64,000 bases of DNA from Casuarina equisetifolia. Lineage: Eukaryota; Streptophyta; Magnoliopsida; Fagales; Casuarinaceae. The first letter of the stretch is position 1. Each line of letters opens with the position of its first letter. Where the stretch lies: positions 11,843,583 to 11,907,582 of the forward strand of contig CM052359.1 in the NCBI GenBank assembly GCA_028551475.1. Direction: 5' to 3'. Below the pieces are notes generated by a model that was not told where the DNA came from, searched no databases, and worked only from the letters and a program-made list of their open reading frames with translations. This document shows, in pieces, positions 25,843 through 38,548 of this stretch. A program made the translations under genes and the position numbers.

Positions 25843-26088
25843 TGTTAAGATATGTAATTCTTTTTTTCTTTCTGTTAGGCTTGGCTTTGTATTAGCTAAG
25901 CCCACTTGTTCATATGTTTTCTTTATGTTGGGCTTGGCTTCTAACAAGCCAAGTTCACTTGTTAGACAACATTGTATATCTCTTGTAAAACGTTGCCCTA
26001 GATTCTTTGAGCAAGCGTGAATATAGAGCTGTTTTTTCCTTTCTTCGTGTAGAGCCACCGGAACTTCAGCTGCCATCCATTCTCTAGA
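25843..26088 (+). repeat. 3' LTR of copia element 1
   Basis: It is the partner of 20219-20465. It follows a polypurine tract at about 25832-25840 and ends about 395 bp from the RAD9 stop codon. Confidence 0.9.
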
Positions 26089-26483
26089 CTTATAGCTGCA
26101 GCATGATTCCGACGGATCACCTACCGTGAGTTACTGAGCTACTCTCCGGTCCCATGATCTAACTCAAAAAGGTGGAAAATTGGTAGAAACTATCAAGCCC
26201 TTAAAACCTTCGAACTGGATTTGATAGCAGGACATAATCATGTTCTGATTAAATATACTACCAATGATCTGAATGCTCACATAATCAACAACCTTATACA
26301 ATCCTGGATGTAGGATCAAGCTTATATTGAATTGCTTTCAAAGCAAAAGCTTAGTGATAACGAGGGTAGAGTAGGAAAAGCAACCAAAAAATAACTTGAG
26401 AGGACAATTCAGATTACTATAAAGAGGATACACTCACAACGGACGTATAAGCAGCCTGTCTTTGAGATAGATAACTATCATGG

Positions 26484-29400
26484 CTACTGCTCCTCATAAT
26501 ATGGTGGTGTTGACTGAATGCATAGTTCGTTGTCATCCTCATCCTCATCTGCATCTGCATCTACCCAGTTACTAGGATGATGTTGTGAAAAACCACGATC
26601 ATTAGCATCCGGCCTATCTGAAAGCAACCAAGAGAAAAAATATTAGCCACTGGCGATCATAACCTTATGTCACTAAAATCCAATTCACCATCTCTCTTAC
26701 TAACTTTGGGGTTCTTCCGCATGACCCTTTGATGGAGGATGGCAGCTGAGATAACCAGTCAAGACAATGCAATTACAATCAATGCTCAAGATATATCAGC
26801 ATGCCAAAGCAAAAATTTAGAATCTAGGATAACAGTGGTGTAATCAGCATTTGCTTTTCATTGGAAAGAGCCATAGACCTATATTTCTGAAACGTTTGCT
26901 ATTTGTAGAATCTATTTTTCCCAAACCCCAACAGAGCCTCATAGCTAAAGTGAAGCCCAACTGGCAGGCCTTTAACTACTTGCTCTCCAGAGAAATTGAG
27001 GCATTTATGTAATCATAAAGACAACAAAATATTTGTTAGTGGGAACCAAATAATTATCTTAAAGTGGCTTTCTCAGAAATATATTATCCCCAACGCGATC
27101 AAACAGCCAAGACAGAAATGGAATGCAGTTCTCTCCAATGTTTAAGAAATCATTCTAGGAAAAGATCTCCACAGCTTAACATCAAAGCACTTGCCCTCAG
27201 TAGATTGACACTGAAGTTAGATGCTTATAAATGGAAAACCATGGATTTAGATTAACCTAAAGTAGGGTTCCCTAAGCTTGGTTTCCAAATCAATCCTTTC
27301 TAATTATCTATAAAATTTATCAACCTAGTCAGAAAATACAACTGGAGATCATCCCTAAAGCTTTGACAAAACATCACAAACTGCAGGAAGTACACCCAGA
27401 GAGAGATGGAGAGAGAGAACTGCAGGCAACTAAGATGGTAAGTCTGAAGGCTTGGGTACATTAAACTTGAATTGATTGCATACTGAAGCAAAGAGTAAAA
27501 TTAGGATACATATTGGGATCTGCAGGCTCATTTCCTCTAGCAGCAGAAGCTTTTGAGATTTGCATTGTGCTAATCCTCTGAATTTCCCTCTGTTCACTGG
27601 CATTAAGATGCCTTTCCCCTTGAACTCGCCTTTCTTCTACACCACTCCCACTACCACTTTTTGCTGCACTTCCTGCACATCAGAGTCATCCAGAAATTGA
27701 ATGCAGAACATATTCTCTTACCAAAATTGAAATATTTTATGTATAGTTACCCGACAGTTCAGACCAAATTCTGGTGTGATCAGATGGAAGCTCAGAAATA
27801 ATTGGTCTATGCCTTTCATGTTGAGCTTCAGACCCTGTCCCATGCTCGTTCTGTTGATGTCTTGTGGATGTAGCTGCTGGTGGAGTTTCCATGTGATTCC
27901 CTTCTTGAAGCTGCGATATCAGCATTGTTGCAAGGACAAGTGTAGCATCAAAGTTTAAGCTGGATCCATCATCTAAGCCGAATTTTGGTGCCAAAAGAAT
28001 AGGCCTATTTACCAGATACATGTTTTTTGGGATGAGGCCAAGTGTTAGTACATACAGCACTTGCATCCAAAATACTATGCTGTAACAGACAGTCTATGAC
28101 ATCTTGCGGTAGTAAGTCTTTCCATGATTGTCCTACAAACCATCTAGATAACTAATCAATTGATCCTAAGCTTGTTGTCATAACTTCCTGGTGCCAATTC
28201 ATTTCAATCTCAATCAACAATCAAACTGAGGATGACTAACGGTACAATAAGTCTGGTATCAAGAGATGGGCAGCCAAATGATCAAGAACAACTAAAGTTG
28301 TCTCACCTGAGAATTATGACTCTTATGCATTCCTAAAACACTGGCCAGTGCAGAAACTCCAATGACTCTTTGTAAGCTTGCATTTTATACTGTAATGCAT
28401 TAAATCTACCATGCAACATATTCCATTGACTCACTATTACCATTAAGTTTTACTATATCTCTAACTTTCCATGTCTGATTTGCACAAACTTTCATGTAAC
28501 TTGATGACCAACAACTTGTAACGTGGATACCAAGTAGCAAATGAGTCCACAAATGTTGTGATTTGTCATTAAAACCAACTTTATCAACATTCAATCCCCT
28601 GTAATAGTACATATGCATGCAGAAGCTGGAATTTCACATGAATTTTATATGACGAGAGCAGATTGTGGAGAGAGAGGGAGAGAGGGAGAGAGGGAGAGAG
28701 GGGGGAGGGGGGGAGTGAGAGGGGAATAAAAGAAAGCAAGGGAAGTGATGAGCTTAATAGGTCTTACTCGCCAGCTTTTTCAAAGTAAAAGTGAATGTCA
28801 ACTTCACAGCCTTCGCAAAAGTAAACAAAGGCCTGAAATTTGATGAGAAACAAGGAAGATTGTGGTCAAGTGCTCAACATACGTAAATGGAGTTATTATA
28901 AAGTTAAAAAGGTCATAATATGTAACAAGTTGGCCCAAAAATTTTCTGTTTATACCAAAAATTATCGTAAGTAAACCAGTGATAATGACAGATTAGGGGA
29001 AAGTTATCTCCAACCTATGTTTCATATAGTCAGTTAAGCCTTTGACTCATGAATTATGACTGAAAAGCAATTGAAGCTCAGAATATTAGGTTCCAAGGCT
29101 TTGGATTAATATACCTTCAGCTCTTTTACAGCAAATGTCACATCCACAGGGTCTCCGGTGTGAGTATACTGCAAAAACTCTTCTATAGGATCTATCCACA
29201 GTTGAGTATGCAGAGTGGAGTCATTCTCTGTAATTCAGAAAACTAAGTATTGGTATCTTGTTCATGAGGAAGTTGGGGAAGAAAGACAAATATGCTGATT
29301 ACCTTTGGCTGGATCTATATAACTTCTAAGTTCAACTGCTTTTCCTTCAATCTCACTTGCAGAATCAGAAGGAATGGGGGTCCTTTCTGTCGCAATGATG

Positions 29401-32219
29401 GTAATCTCTTGAAGAGATGACTGAAAATTAGAAAGTAATCTATTCAAATCACGAGGTCTCACTACAAAATTGCTTGGGAATTTTCTTCTATCAAGGGATA
29501 AATGCTGTATGTCAGGTTCCACATTGCACGTAATCCAATAGGTTTTTCTTATGCCTGCAAATGCACAGAATGAAATTGTTTAAGACCAATGCCGGACCTT
29601 CATAAAAATACAAAAGAAGACTGTGCAATGAGAAAAGTTGCATGTTAAAGTTATCTAGTGACATAAGCATAGCACATGATATCATAAGTCTAGACACTGT
29701 GATGAGTGAGCCCGAAATCCAAGTTTTAGATGCAGGTCTTGACCTGCAACCAAAGACTTATAGTCTCTGAAACGGATTATTTTTGCGTAGGACCTTCTGC
29801 CTCCACACTTGCGCAAATTTTTGCCTGATCCTAATTTTGAATGATGGTTGCACTGGCAAATACTTTCTAACTTGCAGTTGAATTAGTTAAAGTTGCAATT
29901 TCAGCATCATATTATGATACCGACTCAATCCAGAGTAACCCATTAAAGTGACAAGCTAGGGTGAAGGCTTAGTGAAGAAAGATTTGAGATCCAAGCCAAA
30001 GAAGCACCATGGTATATTCTGCGCATACCCTTATATTGGTTCGTCTGGGCTAAATGATTGCAAAGGCCATAGCAATGATTTCGGGTTGTCTGCAAACTGC
30101 CATCATGACTAACGCATACCCATTTTATGAATAGAAACACATTAGGGGCTTTCTCCTACTTATGACACTTTTCCTCAATCATGATTGATTCAAGAGTGAA
30201 CAATTAAGGTGACCAGTCCAGGATGAAGGTTTAGTTGAGTCATGATTGGAGATTCAGGCCAAACACCAGCATGGTATATTCCCCGCATAACTATAATACT
30301 CAATACATTAGCTCGTCTGGCTTCAATGATCAGCATGTGCACAGCAACAATTCAGATCTGTTGCAAATTCCTTTAATCCCAACTAACATATATTCTTATT
30401 CTGGGTTCACAAAGACATATAAAAGGGGATTTCTCCTATCTTTTTTTCTTCACCTGTGGAAGAGCAATTTTTTTGCAGTTTCAATTAAGATCTATTGGGC
30501 CATTGTAACTTTTACATCAGATAATGAGACCCAATGCTTACAACACCTTCAAGTAAGATTTAGATGATACTCTGAGAAACACTTTCTCAGTTGATCCAGT
30601 GCACGTGTCAAAAACTTATGTTAAGATAAAATTCAATTCTCAAATAATGTTTCTAAGACACCGTGAGATTGTTTGAGTTTCTAAGCTTCTCATGATTGAA
30701 TTCCACGATGTTAGAATCAACATTCCCTTTTTACCTATAACCAATACCTGGAAAATACAACATTGAAAACCATCATACATGCACAAGAAGCCACAAATCA
30801 CATCTGCCAACCACTATACATTGGGCCTTCATATCCCTATAATTTCATCAGATAATTGGTACTTTACCGCTAAAGCATTCCAGTGTCCACTGCAATTTGG
30901 ATGCATCAGGGTCGGGCAACTTTATGCTCAAATTATCAATACTTGCAATGGGTGTCCTGAGGACAGAACAAACAGCCTGAAGATGCCAAGTCAGAAAGAA
31001 CTCTAAGTTGCAAAATCCCATTAAGATGTACCAAATATTGAATGAAAAAACCTTACTTTCAGAAGCACACTGCATTTAACTTGGTTGCAAGAAACTGTAT
31101 AGACATCAAAGAAACCGGGCTTAAATGTGCTAGACTGGTAGGCAGACCGCGATGAATTGAGAGTGTGGAAAGCAAGCTGCATGCAAGAATAATTAAAAAG
31201 CAAATTAACCTAATACATGAATATTTAGTATGGTACTAATAAATGATTCACTCATCTGTTTCCTCCCCGCGGATCCACAAGAGTCATCTGTTTCCTCCCT
31301 TTATCATTTTCTAAGAAAAAAGAATCCATGTAGGTTGAATATAAACATATGGGTACCCTCATACCTTCTAATACTAAGTTCGGCCGTTCAGAATATTTCA
31401 AAAGGAAAAGAAAATAAATTACAACTCAAACTTGGCGGCTTCCCTTAAGTAGACTAGATAACCAAAACGTCAAAGCTACATTATACGATTGAAGAAATCC
31501 TTTGAGTTTTAAGTGACCAACGCAGCGAAAGATCCTGAGTTTTCAGGGCCCAAAGAAGCGAAACTTGTAAGCTTCGGAGTTTTAGTTAATTTTGTGTTGT
31601 TGTGTTTTCCTTCATTTCCCCGCGTATCAAACAAAGCTTCACTCACTGTTTTCTGACTTACCCACTGCGATTTATACAGATCAAACCTAACAAAATTCGG
31701 CATTAATTCCGCATACTGAATTCCATAATATATAAACAATTCATCCAGCAAACCCCCTTTATGCTCTTCTAAAACCCTAAGTAAACTTAGCTAAAGGCCT
31801 AGGTGAGAGTTACCACCACATAGTTTTCGAAGCACGAATACCAAGTGTACCATAGAATTTCTAGCAGCAGAAGTCGACCTGATCACAAAATAGACCACAA
31901 TAAACCCAAAATTCGACTCTGTTGATTATACACAGCAAATGCATATAGATAGCCTGCGCTTGATGAACCCTTCGATAACGTGATTAATCGAGTTGAACAT
32001 TCAGATGCCAGAAATTAGCATGAAATAGTTAGACATGAGTGACAAATGGAGTGTTTGCGGAGGTGGGCTAAAAGCGAGAGAAAATGGAGGAAACCGAGGA
32101 ATTAACTTTGGCACCTGAGAATGAGAAGCTTCAATGACGAGCTCGTTCCCGACACGTGCGAGACACGTGATGCACCTGGCGAAGGTCCTGAGGGCGTTCC
32201 CGCCTAGACGGAACTCCAT
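26484..32219 (-). CDS. RAD9: RAD9, subunit of the 9-1-1 DNA-damage checkpoint clamp
   Basis: RAD9 forms with RAD1 and HUS1 a PCNA-like ring that is loaded at damaged DNA and promotes ATR signalling and repair. Exons (minus): 32115-32219, 31057-31176, 30868-30976, 29303-29554, 29115-29227, 28768-28832, 27751-28004, 27510-27672, 26705-26745 and 26484-26617. Together they give 451 aa in one frame. The N-terminal two thirds is the clamp domain: MEFRLGGNALRTFARCITCL, then SSRSAYQSSTFKPGFFDVY, CSVLRTPIASIDNLSIKL, FVVRPRDLNRLLSNFQSSL and AFVYFCEGCEVDIHFYFEKA. The C-terminal tail is hydrophilic, rich in Ser, Gln, Asp and Glu, and ends with QSTPPYYEEQ. This is the usual regulatory tail, phosphorylated in other species. 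The small exon 26705-26745 uses a weaker donor and is the least certain. A copia element lies directly downstream. Confidence 0.92.
28664..28725. repeat. GA-rich tract in RAD9 intron 6
   Basis: This is a purine-only stretch of GAGAGAGGGA-type repeats. It is read as a pyrimidine tract on the RAD9 transcript and starts about 40 bases after the donor of exon 6. Confidence 0.8.
29940..30442 (-). repeat. Diverged direct duplication in RAD9 intron 3
   Basis: The copies lie at about 29940-30162 and 30203-30442. Matching landmarks in order are a GTGAC..GATGAAGG-like start, CCAAGCC/CAGGCCAAAC, CATGGTATATTC followed by CGCATA, a TCGTCTGG motif, a GTCTGCAAA/CTGTTGCAAA motif, and GGGG(A/C)TTTCTCCTA at the end. 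The copies have diverged strongly. Confidence 0.65.
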
Positions 32220-34922
32220 TCTCGCCACTGCGGGTGCGTGCGACCTTCCACAATCAGTGAGGTTGGCGGGAAGGGAAACCGATTTTGTTTCAGCCCTGTT
32301 GAATCTGGATCGTGCGCGCAAAAGTCTGCCTACAAGATTATCATGGACGGCCCAGATAGAGCCCATATCGACTTACACAGTAATTGGTCAGATATTAGGA
32401 CCAAGAAGTCTCATATTTTTTATTTTATATTTTTTATTTTTTATTTTTATAAATATATACAATTCCATACATATTATTTGCAACAAAAAATCTCAAATAA
32501 TACTTAATCCCATTTGAGCAAAGTACTTGTCAATAAGTAGTGGGTTTTTGTCTTCCCATATATATGTTTTGACAATTTTCAAGAAATCTTTTATTGACCG
32601 ATTAAAAGTTCTTCAAAATAAAGGTAAAATTGCAAAGATAAAGGAAAATAAAACTATATTCATGAACAATACAATTGAAAGGTCTTCACAAGTCTTCAAT
32701 ATAAGATAAGTTTATCTCTACTTGTGTCTATAACAAAATTATAAACTTAGAACTCTTAGACTGATCTTGGGGATAGTCAAATTGCCTAAAAAATCTATAA
32801 TTTAGTCATACTCCATTGATAATCTTGAAACGGTAATTGTTCGTTCCAGATAACTTTATGGGAGAATTTGTTCACCCATTCAATGCATTTTAGAGGTTAC
32901 CCATCCCTTTAAATGAATGTTTTTAGAACATTTTAGTAGTGCTTGTTTTAAAGTTTTCATTATAAAATAATAACCACTAATTTTAAAATGAAAACTTTAA
33001 GAATTTAATGGGATCTTGACACTATTGTTATAGAAGTCTTAATGCTCTTACATAACCTCCTAATTTGCTTGAGGAATCAAGTTCCTGCGTGATTGACTAT
33101 TCACCGGGATGGCATGTCCACAGACAGTTGGACATTGGAGAGTTGGTCGTGAGTTACAGTTTATAGGAGATTGTTTCCTTATTTTAGAAAGTAGTTGGAC
33201 TCAAACCTGACCCACTATTCCACCAAAGCCACCCACTACAAGGTAGCAAAAGTTAAAGTTTACCAAGTAGCTTTTCCCCTCTTCCAAAGTAGGTGGCTCT
33301 GGTAGCATAGTTGAGGTTACGAAGTATATTTTCCCACTCCCTAGTAGGTACCTCCATGGACCCTGACATTGACATATTATATCCTCTCAACGGACCAGCA
33401 GCATGGTGTCTCTGTCTGCATTTCGGATGAATCGGAACGCACGCTTCTTCACGTTCCTACACTCCCCTCTCGTATGGCTTTTGCTTGTTAAAGCTGGGCC
33501 ATATCATTGGAGAACGTGCTAATGCGTATTGTCAATCCCTTTGCCTGTCTTTCATGTGTTCTGCCCTGCTATGCGCCATTCACGGTGCCGCCCTAAAAAG
33601 GACTGTATTTCCCCTCTGGTTGTTTCCAACGCCTTCCTGAAAGCATTCGGTCGAAGGGTTTAAACTTGCGTTTAGAATGTCGAAAAAAAAGTTAACGATA
33701 AGGTGTTACAGCGTGGCACACCCTTTCTCAACATTTCTCATCTTTTGTGGCTCAAAACCATCTCTTCGCAATTTTTTGTATGGGAGCATGTTTCCTTGTG
33801 TGGCAGACCTGTAATTTTTTTTATGGGTACGAATGTTTCCTAGGCTAAAGACGTTAGGCATGGGTCTTGAACCAAGCAAAGGTCTCTAACCACTCAGATC
33901 CGCTTGTTAGGGGCGCTTGCATTATGTTCTTCGTCATCCTGATCATCATGACGATTACAGCATCAGCGGTCCTGATTGCTGCTATGGGGCTGATTTATTC
34001 TCCATCTTCTTCCCAAGGTTGGCTTTGTGGGAGAACCCTTGCAAGCTGTAGTTGCTTCAACTTTATAAATGGTAGTATTCAATTATGTATAGAGAAAGGT
34101 ATAAATCAACGAACTACCATGCCATTGACTACAAAAAGTAGGAAGAAATTGAAAAACCCAAAAACACCATAAAACAATTGGCAGTGGGTCATAAAGTTTT
34201 GATTTTTAAAAGATGGGATGCAATCATTGTGTTTCCCCCTTTCTTCTTTACGGGTTGTGATTTTTAGCTTTTCTTAACTTAGATCCTAAGCATTCACACT
34301 GACAACCAAACGAGTAAAGATATACCATCCTTGTGCGGTTCTAGCCTTGCTTACACCTTAGAAGGATGGTAGTTAGAGGATCATCTTTAAGATGAAACTC
34401 ATATTCCTTCTTTAAAAATTGATTTTAAAGAGAAAATACGTTCTTTAGCACGAAAAGATTATCATTATAGTGCGTAATGCAAAGTATTACTATAATGACT
34501 GGAAGCACTTATTATTGGGACGACTTGTGTCAAAGCCAAAAGCCGAAGTAGGTCTTAATATAATCGATCTTTATGTGTTGGAGAATGTCTACAAAGTATT
34601 CCCACATATCCCAAAAAGCAGAGTTTTATGTGAGGTGTTGTCTTCCTAAGGACTTGAGCTGATAAACAATATTGCGCCAGCATTTGCAGAAATTCTTGGT
34701 CCAAAATGAGAGAATGAGTCAAACGGAGTTGCTGGTGTGGGTTTGTTACAGATAAAAGAATGACACAGCAACTACCCCTCTCCTCAGTCCTACCTCAGAG
34801 TTAGTTATAATCTGTTGGATGATAGTGTAACACAGATTATAAGACAAAAATAGAAACATTGAGTTGATGATGACATGTCCCAGAAACGAATTTTATATCG
34901 TTTTAAACAATGCTTCTTTTAA
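32220..34922. other. RAD9 5' flank and intergenic DNA
   Basis: It contains the RAD9 promoter region on the left and very AT-rich DNA at about 32410-32700. A tRNA-like or SINE-like fragment on the minus strand lies at about 33840-33920. ORFs such as 33867-34172 overlap that fragment and do not look like genes. Confidence 0.4.
33840..33925 (-). other. Possible tRNA-derived (SINE-like) fragment
   Basis: On the minus strand GATCTGAGTGGTTAGAG resembles an RNA polymerase III A box, and TTGGTTCAAGACCC, about 20 bases on, resembles a B box. The rest does not fold into an obvious tRNA and there is no anticodon stem I trust. It could be a decayed SINE head. Confidence 0.3.
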
Positions 34923-37900
34923 TGAATATGAGACATACCAAATACGTTGTTGTTATTAGAATTAGGAATTTAGAATATTTCTTGTATATTTTGGGTAATA
35001 TTTATTTCTGTCATAGCTTGTAAATGTATGCTCATTATTGTATAATTTCTTACAACTAAATATAGAATCATTCCCACAAAATTGTAGGCTTTTCTAGTAT
35101 TTCATTTTATTACATGGTATTAGAGCATTTCTTTCTTTGAGACTTGATTGCTTTCATGTTTTTCATTTTTTTAAAAAGACATCATTCACAAGTTTGTATT
35201 TTTTTTTTCATTTAGCTCTTTTTTTTCTCACATGCCAAACACTATTGCCTTTCCTTTTTTTTTTTTTTTTTATTTTCCTTTCGTAAAAATAGTTTTTTTG
35301 CAAAATTCCCTTCGTGCCCTCATTGGTCTCCTCAACTGAAACCCTAACCCTAGCTGCCATTTCTCTTTCAACAATTCCCATATTGCCCCTGCTGTTAGCC
35401 ACCATGGCCAATCAAACCAATGTATTTTTTGAATTTTGCACAATTGGGGCTCTAATCGAGTTAGGCAAGGTTGATGAAGGACTGTGCTTTCTTCGTTCTT
35501 TCATTCTAGAAACATTTTATTATGTTTTTCATAATTATTTATTTTCTCCAAAGAATACTTTGTGTCTTCTAAAACAATTTTCTAGTTGTAAAATAGTTTT
35601 TTGCAATAGTAGTAATTATAATATTTGACATCAATGCCCTGGTCATTCATTCTTAAAGTCTTATAATGCATATGGATAATTTTTTGTTCTATGTCCTTTT
35701 TATGCCTAATATGCCTAATATGCCTTTTAGCTAAATAGACTCACAATGCTTTTCCTACAAGGTATGTTGCCACCACTTTTAATTTTGAACTAACATATAT
35801 AAATGTTTGGGGTCCCCACCAAGCCCCTACCCACAACGATGCATGTTATTTCATGATTATTGTGGATTATTTCTCTCAAGAAACTTGGACATTCATTTTT
35901 CATTTCAAAAGTCAAGTTTTCCAAAGAATTCAATATTTTATAACCATGGTCTCCACTCAATTTAGATTGTTTGTCAAGTGCATCCATTTTGACAATAAGA
36001 CTCAATTTGTTTTTCTATAAACTACTTCTTGTTTCTTACAAGTCAAAAAATTATCCATAAAAGTTATTATGTTCATATTCTTTAACAAAATGAAGTCATT
36101 GAATATAAGCATTATCACTTATTGGACATTGTATGGGTTTAATGTTTCAAACCCACATTCCCTCTTATTTTTGGAGTGAATATTTTCTAACTATCACATA
36201 CATTATTAATCATTTATCATCCTCATCCATTCATAACCTTAGATCATTTGAAAAATTGTTTGGAAAAGTACCCATTGTTAATCATTTTACAATATTTGGA
36301 TTTCATTGTTGTGTTATCATCTTAGGTGCACGTGACAAATTTAGCTCTCATGCAACCCCATACATTTTTATTAGTTAACCTCATTCATAAAAGGATAATT
36401 AAATAATCCAACTTTCAAAAAAAAAAAAATTGTTAGTTGAGATGTGTTATTTCAAAAGCATATTTTCCCTTTGCCTCTTCCTCTTATGTATAGTCTCGGT
36501 TGATCCACCAATTTCTATTACCTTAGTAGTATGGTTCAATGGTACTAATACTTCATCATCTCTAACAATGGATGCATAGATCTTTCCCAACAACTTAAAC
36601 ACCTCAATTACTCTTCCTACACCATTAATTAATCCTTCAGCATCCTCTATTCCTACCACAGCTAATACTATTCCAACCACACTAGCCTTATCCATGACAC
36701 ATCATTGCATCAATCTAGTCATGCCTTTCAACCCCTTATATGGAGTTATGATTATTTATGCCCTACCTTACCATCCACATCATCTCCCTCAACAACTATC
36801 ACCTATCACTTCCATTTCTACCATCCATGCATCTTCCACCTTCCAAGAAGTTGTTATCAATCCAAATTAGGTCATTGCAATAGAAAATGAATTTGCTACC
36901 TTTAAGACAAATCATAATTAGGATGTGGTCCCCTTGCCTTCTGATTATTGTTTGATCAAATGTAAATGGGTTTACAATGTAAAGTATCATACTAATGACA
37001 CTCTTGAGCAGTACAAGGCTTGACTCATGACTAAGGAATTTAATTAGCAAGAATGTATTGATTAACAAGATATTTTTTTCTTGCAACTAAGTATGTCACT
37101 ATTTGTCTAATCATTATCATTTTTATTATTTAAAATTGGCATATTTTCCAAATGGATATTCAAAACACATTTTTACATAGTGATCTCTCTAAGGTGACAT
37201 AGACAGAGCTTATTAGGATTTTGCACTAAGGGGCAATGATTAGTATGATAATTATACAAATCTTTATATGATTTGAAGTAAACATCATGTCAGTGGAATA
37301 CCAATTCACTAGTGCACTAATTCAACATATTGATCATAAGAAATAGTCAAACTAGAATTATTGACCTCCAACAATACCTCAATACCACCTTCTTCATAAA
37401 AGATTTTGGTTAGTCAAAATTCTCTCTTAGTATTGAGGTTGTTTAGTTTCCAAGCGGTATCTTTTTAAGAATACATATTGGAATTGATCTCTAAGGCTAG
37501 GTTAGCTGGTTTCAAACCATTAGTCATTTCCATGAAACAAAACAAGAAATTCACAAATATAAAGTATGAAGTTAGCTTAAATGAGAATATCATTGATTCA
37601 CCTTTTAAAGATCCACATCTTAAAGATCCTTTAGCTTATTCGAGATTAGTTGGCACTCATATACTTGACTTTCACCAAGCATGATATCAATTTTTTTTAG
37701 TTCAACGTCTTAATCAATTCATGTATAACTTGAAGCAATCTCACATAAGAACAACCCTAAAAGTGATCAAGTATCTAAGGGTTGTCTAGGCCTCAATCTT
37801 TTGTTCATGTCCTCTTCAAAGTTTGAGTTATGGGCCTTCTATGATTCAGACTATAGTACATGCCCTAGGATAAGAAGATCCACCATTAGTTTTTGTATTA

Positions 37901-38548
37901 CGCTTAGAAATTCATTAATATATTAATGTTAAAAGAACCAATCCACTATTTAGCTTTCATAAGCTAAGTAGAGTACATAGCTCTATAGGTAACTATTAGT
38001 AAAATAGTTTGAATCATAGGACTCCTCTAGAATTTTGGTTTTCATATGAGGAATTGGCTTCACTTACTATGATAGTGAAACTACAAAGAAGATGGTGACA
38101 AATTTGATCTTTGATGAGTATATCAAATACATTGAAGTTGATTATCACTATGTGAATAGAAAAGCTCCAACAATGTATTATTACAACACATCATATATTT
38201 ACCAAAGAGCAATAAACAAATTTATTAACAAAAGTACTATGTAATATGCAACATTAATCTCTTCTCTTTAAGCTTAGAATATTTCACATGTTTAAATTTT
38301 CGGCTTGAGAGGGAGTATTAATGAATATGAGATATACCAAACATGTTTCCACTATTAGAATTAAAGTCTTGAAATATTATTTATATATCTTATGTAATAT
38401 TTCATGTTGTCATTGTATTTATCCTTTTCTTTCTTTGAATAGGATTTGAGCCTATAAATGTAGGCTCACTATTGTAAAATTCTTTACAACTGAATATAGA
38501 ATAATTTTTACAATCTTGTAGACTTTTCCAGCATTTCATTTTATTACA
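34923..38548 (+). mobile_element. Second Ty1/copia element, heavily decayed
   Basis: The LTRs are about 34923-35114 and 38322-38548, both opening TGAATATGAGA and closing with ATTTTATTACA. The primer site TGGTATTAGAGCA (35115-35127) follows the 5' LTR, and a purine tract AGAGGGAG precedes the 3' LTR. Remnants in order are an integrase-to-pol stretch with YFWSEYFLT and FEKLFGKVP (36133-36378), reverse transcriptase with KWVYNVKYH (about 36965), LELISKARLAGFKP (about 37480), and RNase H with RRSTISFC (about 37880). The order fits copia. The 5' LTR is about 35 bp shorter than the 3' LTR because of an internal deletion. No clean target duplication was found; GCTTC/GCTTT near the ends is a weak candidate. 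All frames are broken. Confidence 0.88.

Larger units (their letters stand above)
20219..26088 (+). mobile_element. Ty1/copia LTR retrotransposon, complete outline but decayed
   Basis: The LTRs are 20219-20465 and 25843-26088 (247 and 246 bp). They start with TG and are clearly alignable along their whole length but with many substitutions. Right after the 5' LTR, TGTTACCCGAGC (20466-20477) is a degraded plant initiator-Met primer site. A purine tract, CTTGAGGGGG, ends just before the 3' LTR. The flanks ctcat (20214-20218) and cttat (26089-26093) look like a 5-bp target duplication with one change. Inside, in order: a repeat-rich leader, gag with a zinc-knuckle remnant (CEHC...GHTK near 22190), integrase (GVIEHKHQY near 23390), reverse transcriptase (WLYKVKY near 24450; LLYMDDML near 24850) and RNase H. 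The order integrase before reverse transcriptase is diagnostic of copia. Stops and frameshifts break every domain, so it is inactive. Confidence 0.93.

Noticed and set aside
28664-28725. GA-rich array as a possible CRISPR-like or satellite repeat
   Set aside because: It is a simple purine microsatellite without spacers, inside a plant intron.
33867-34172. 101-codon ORF with a hydrophobic stretch
   Set aside because: It overlaps a tRNA-like fragment, and its hydrophobic part has no continuation or family resemblance.
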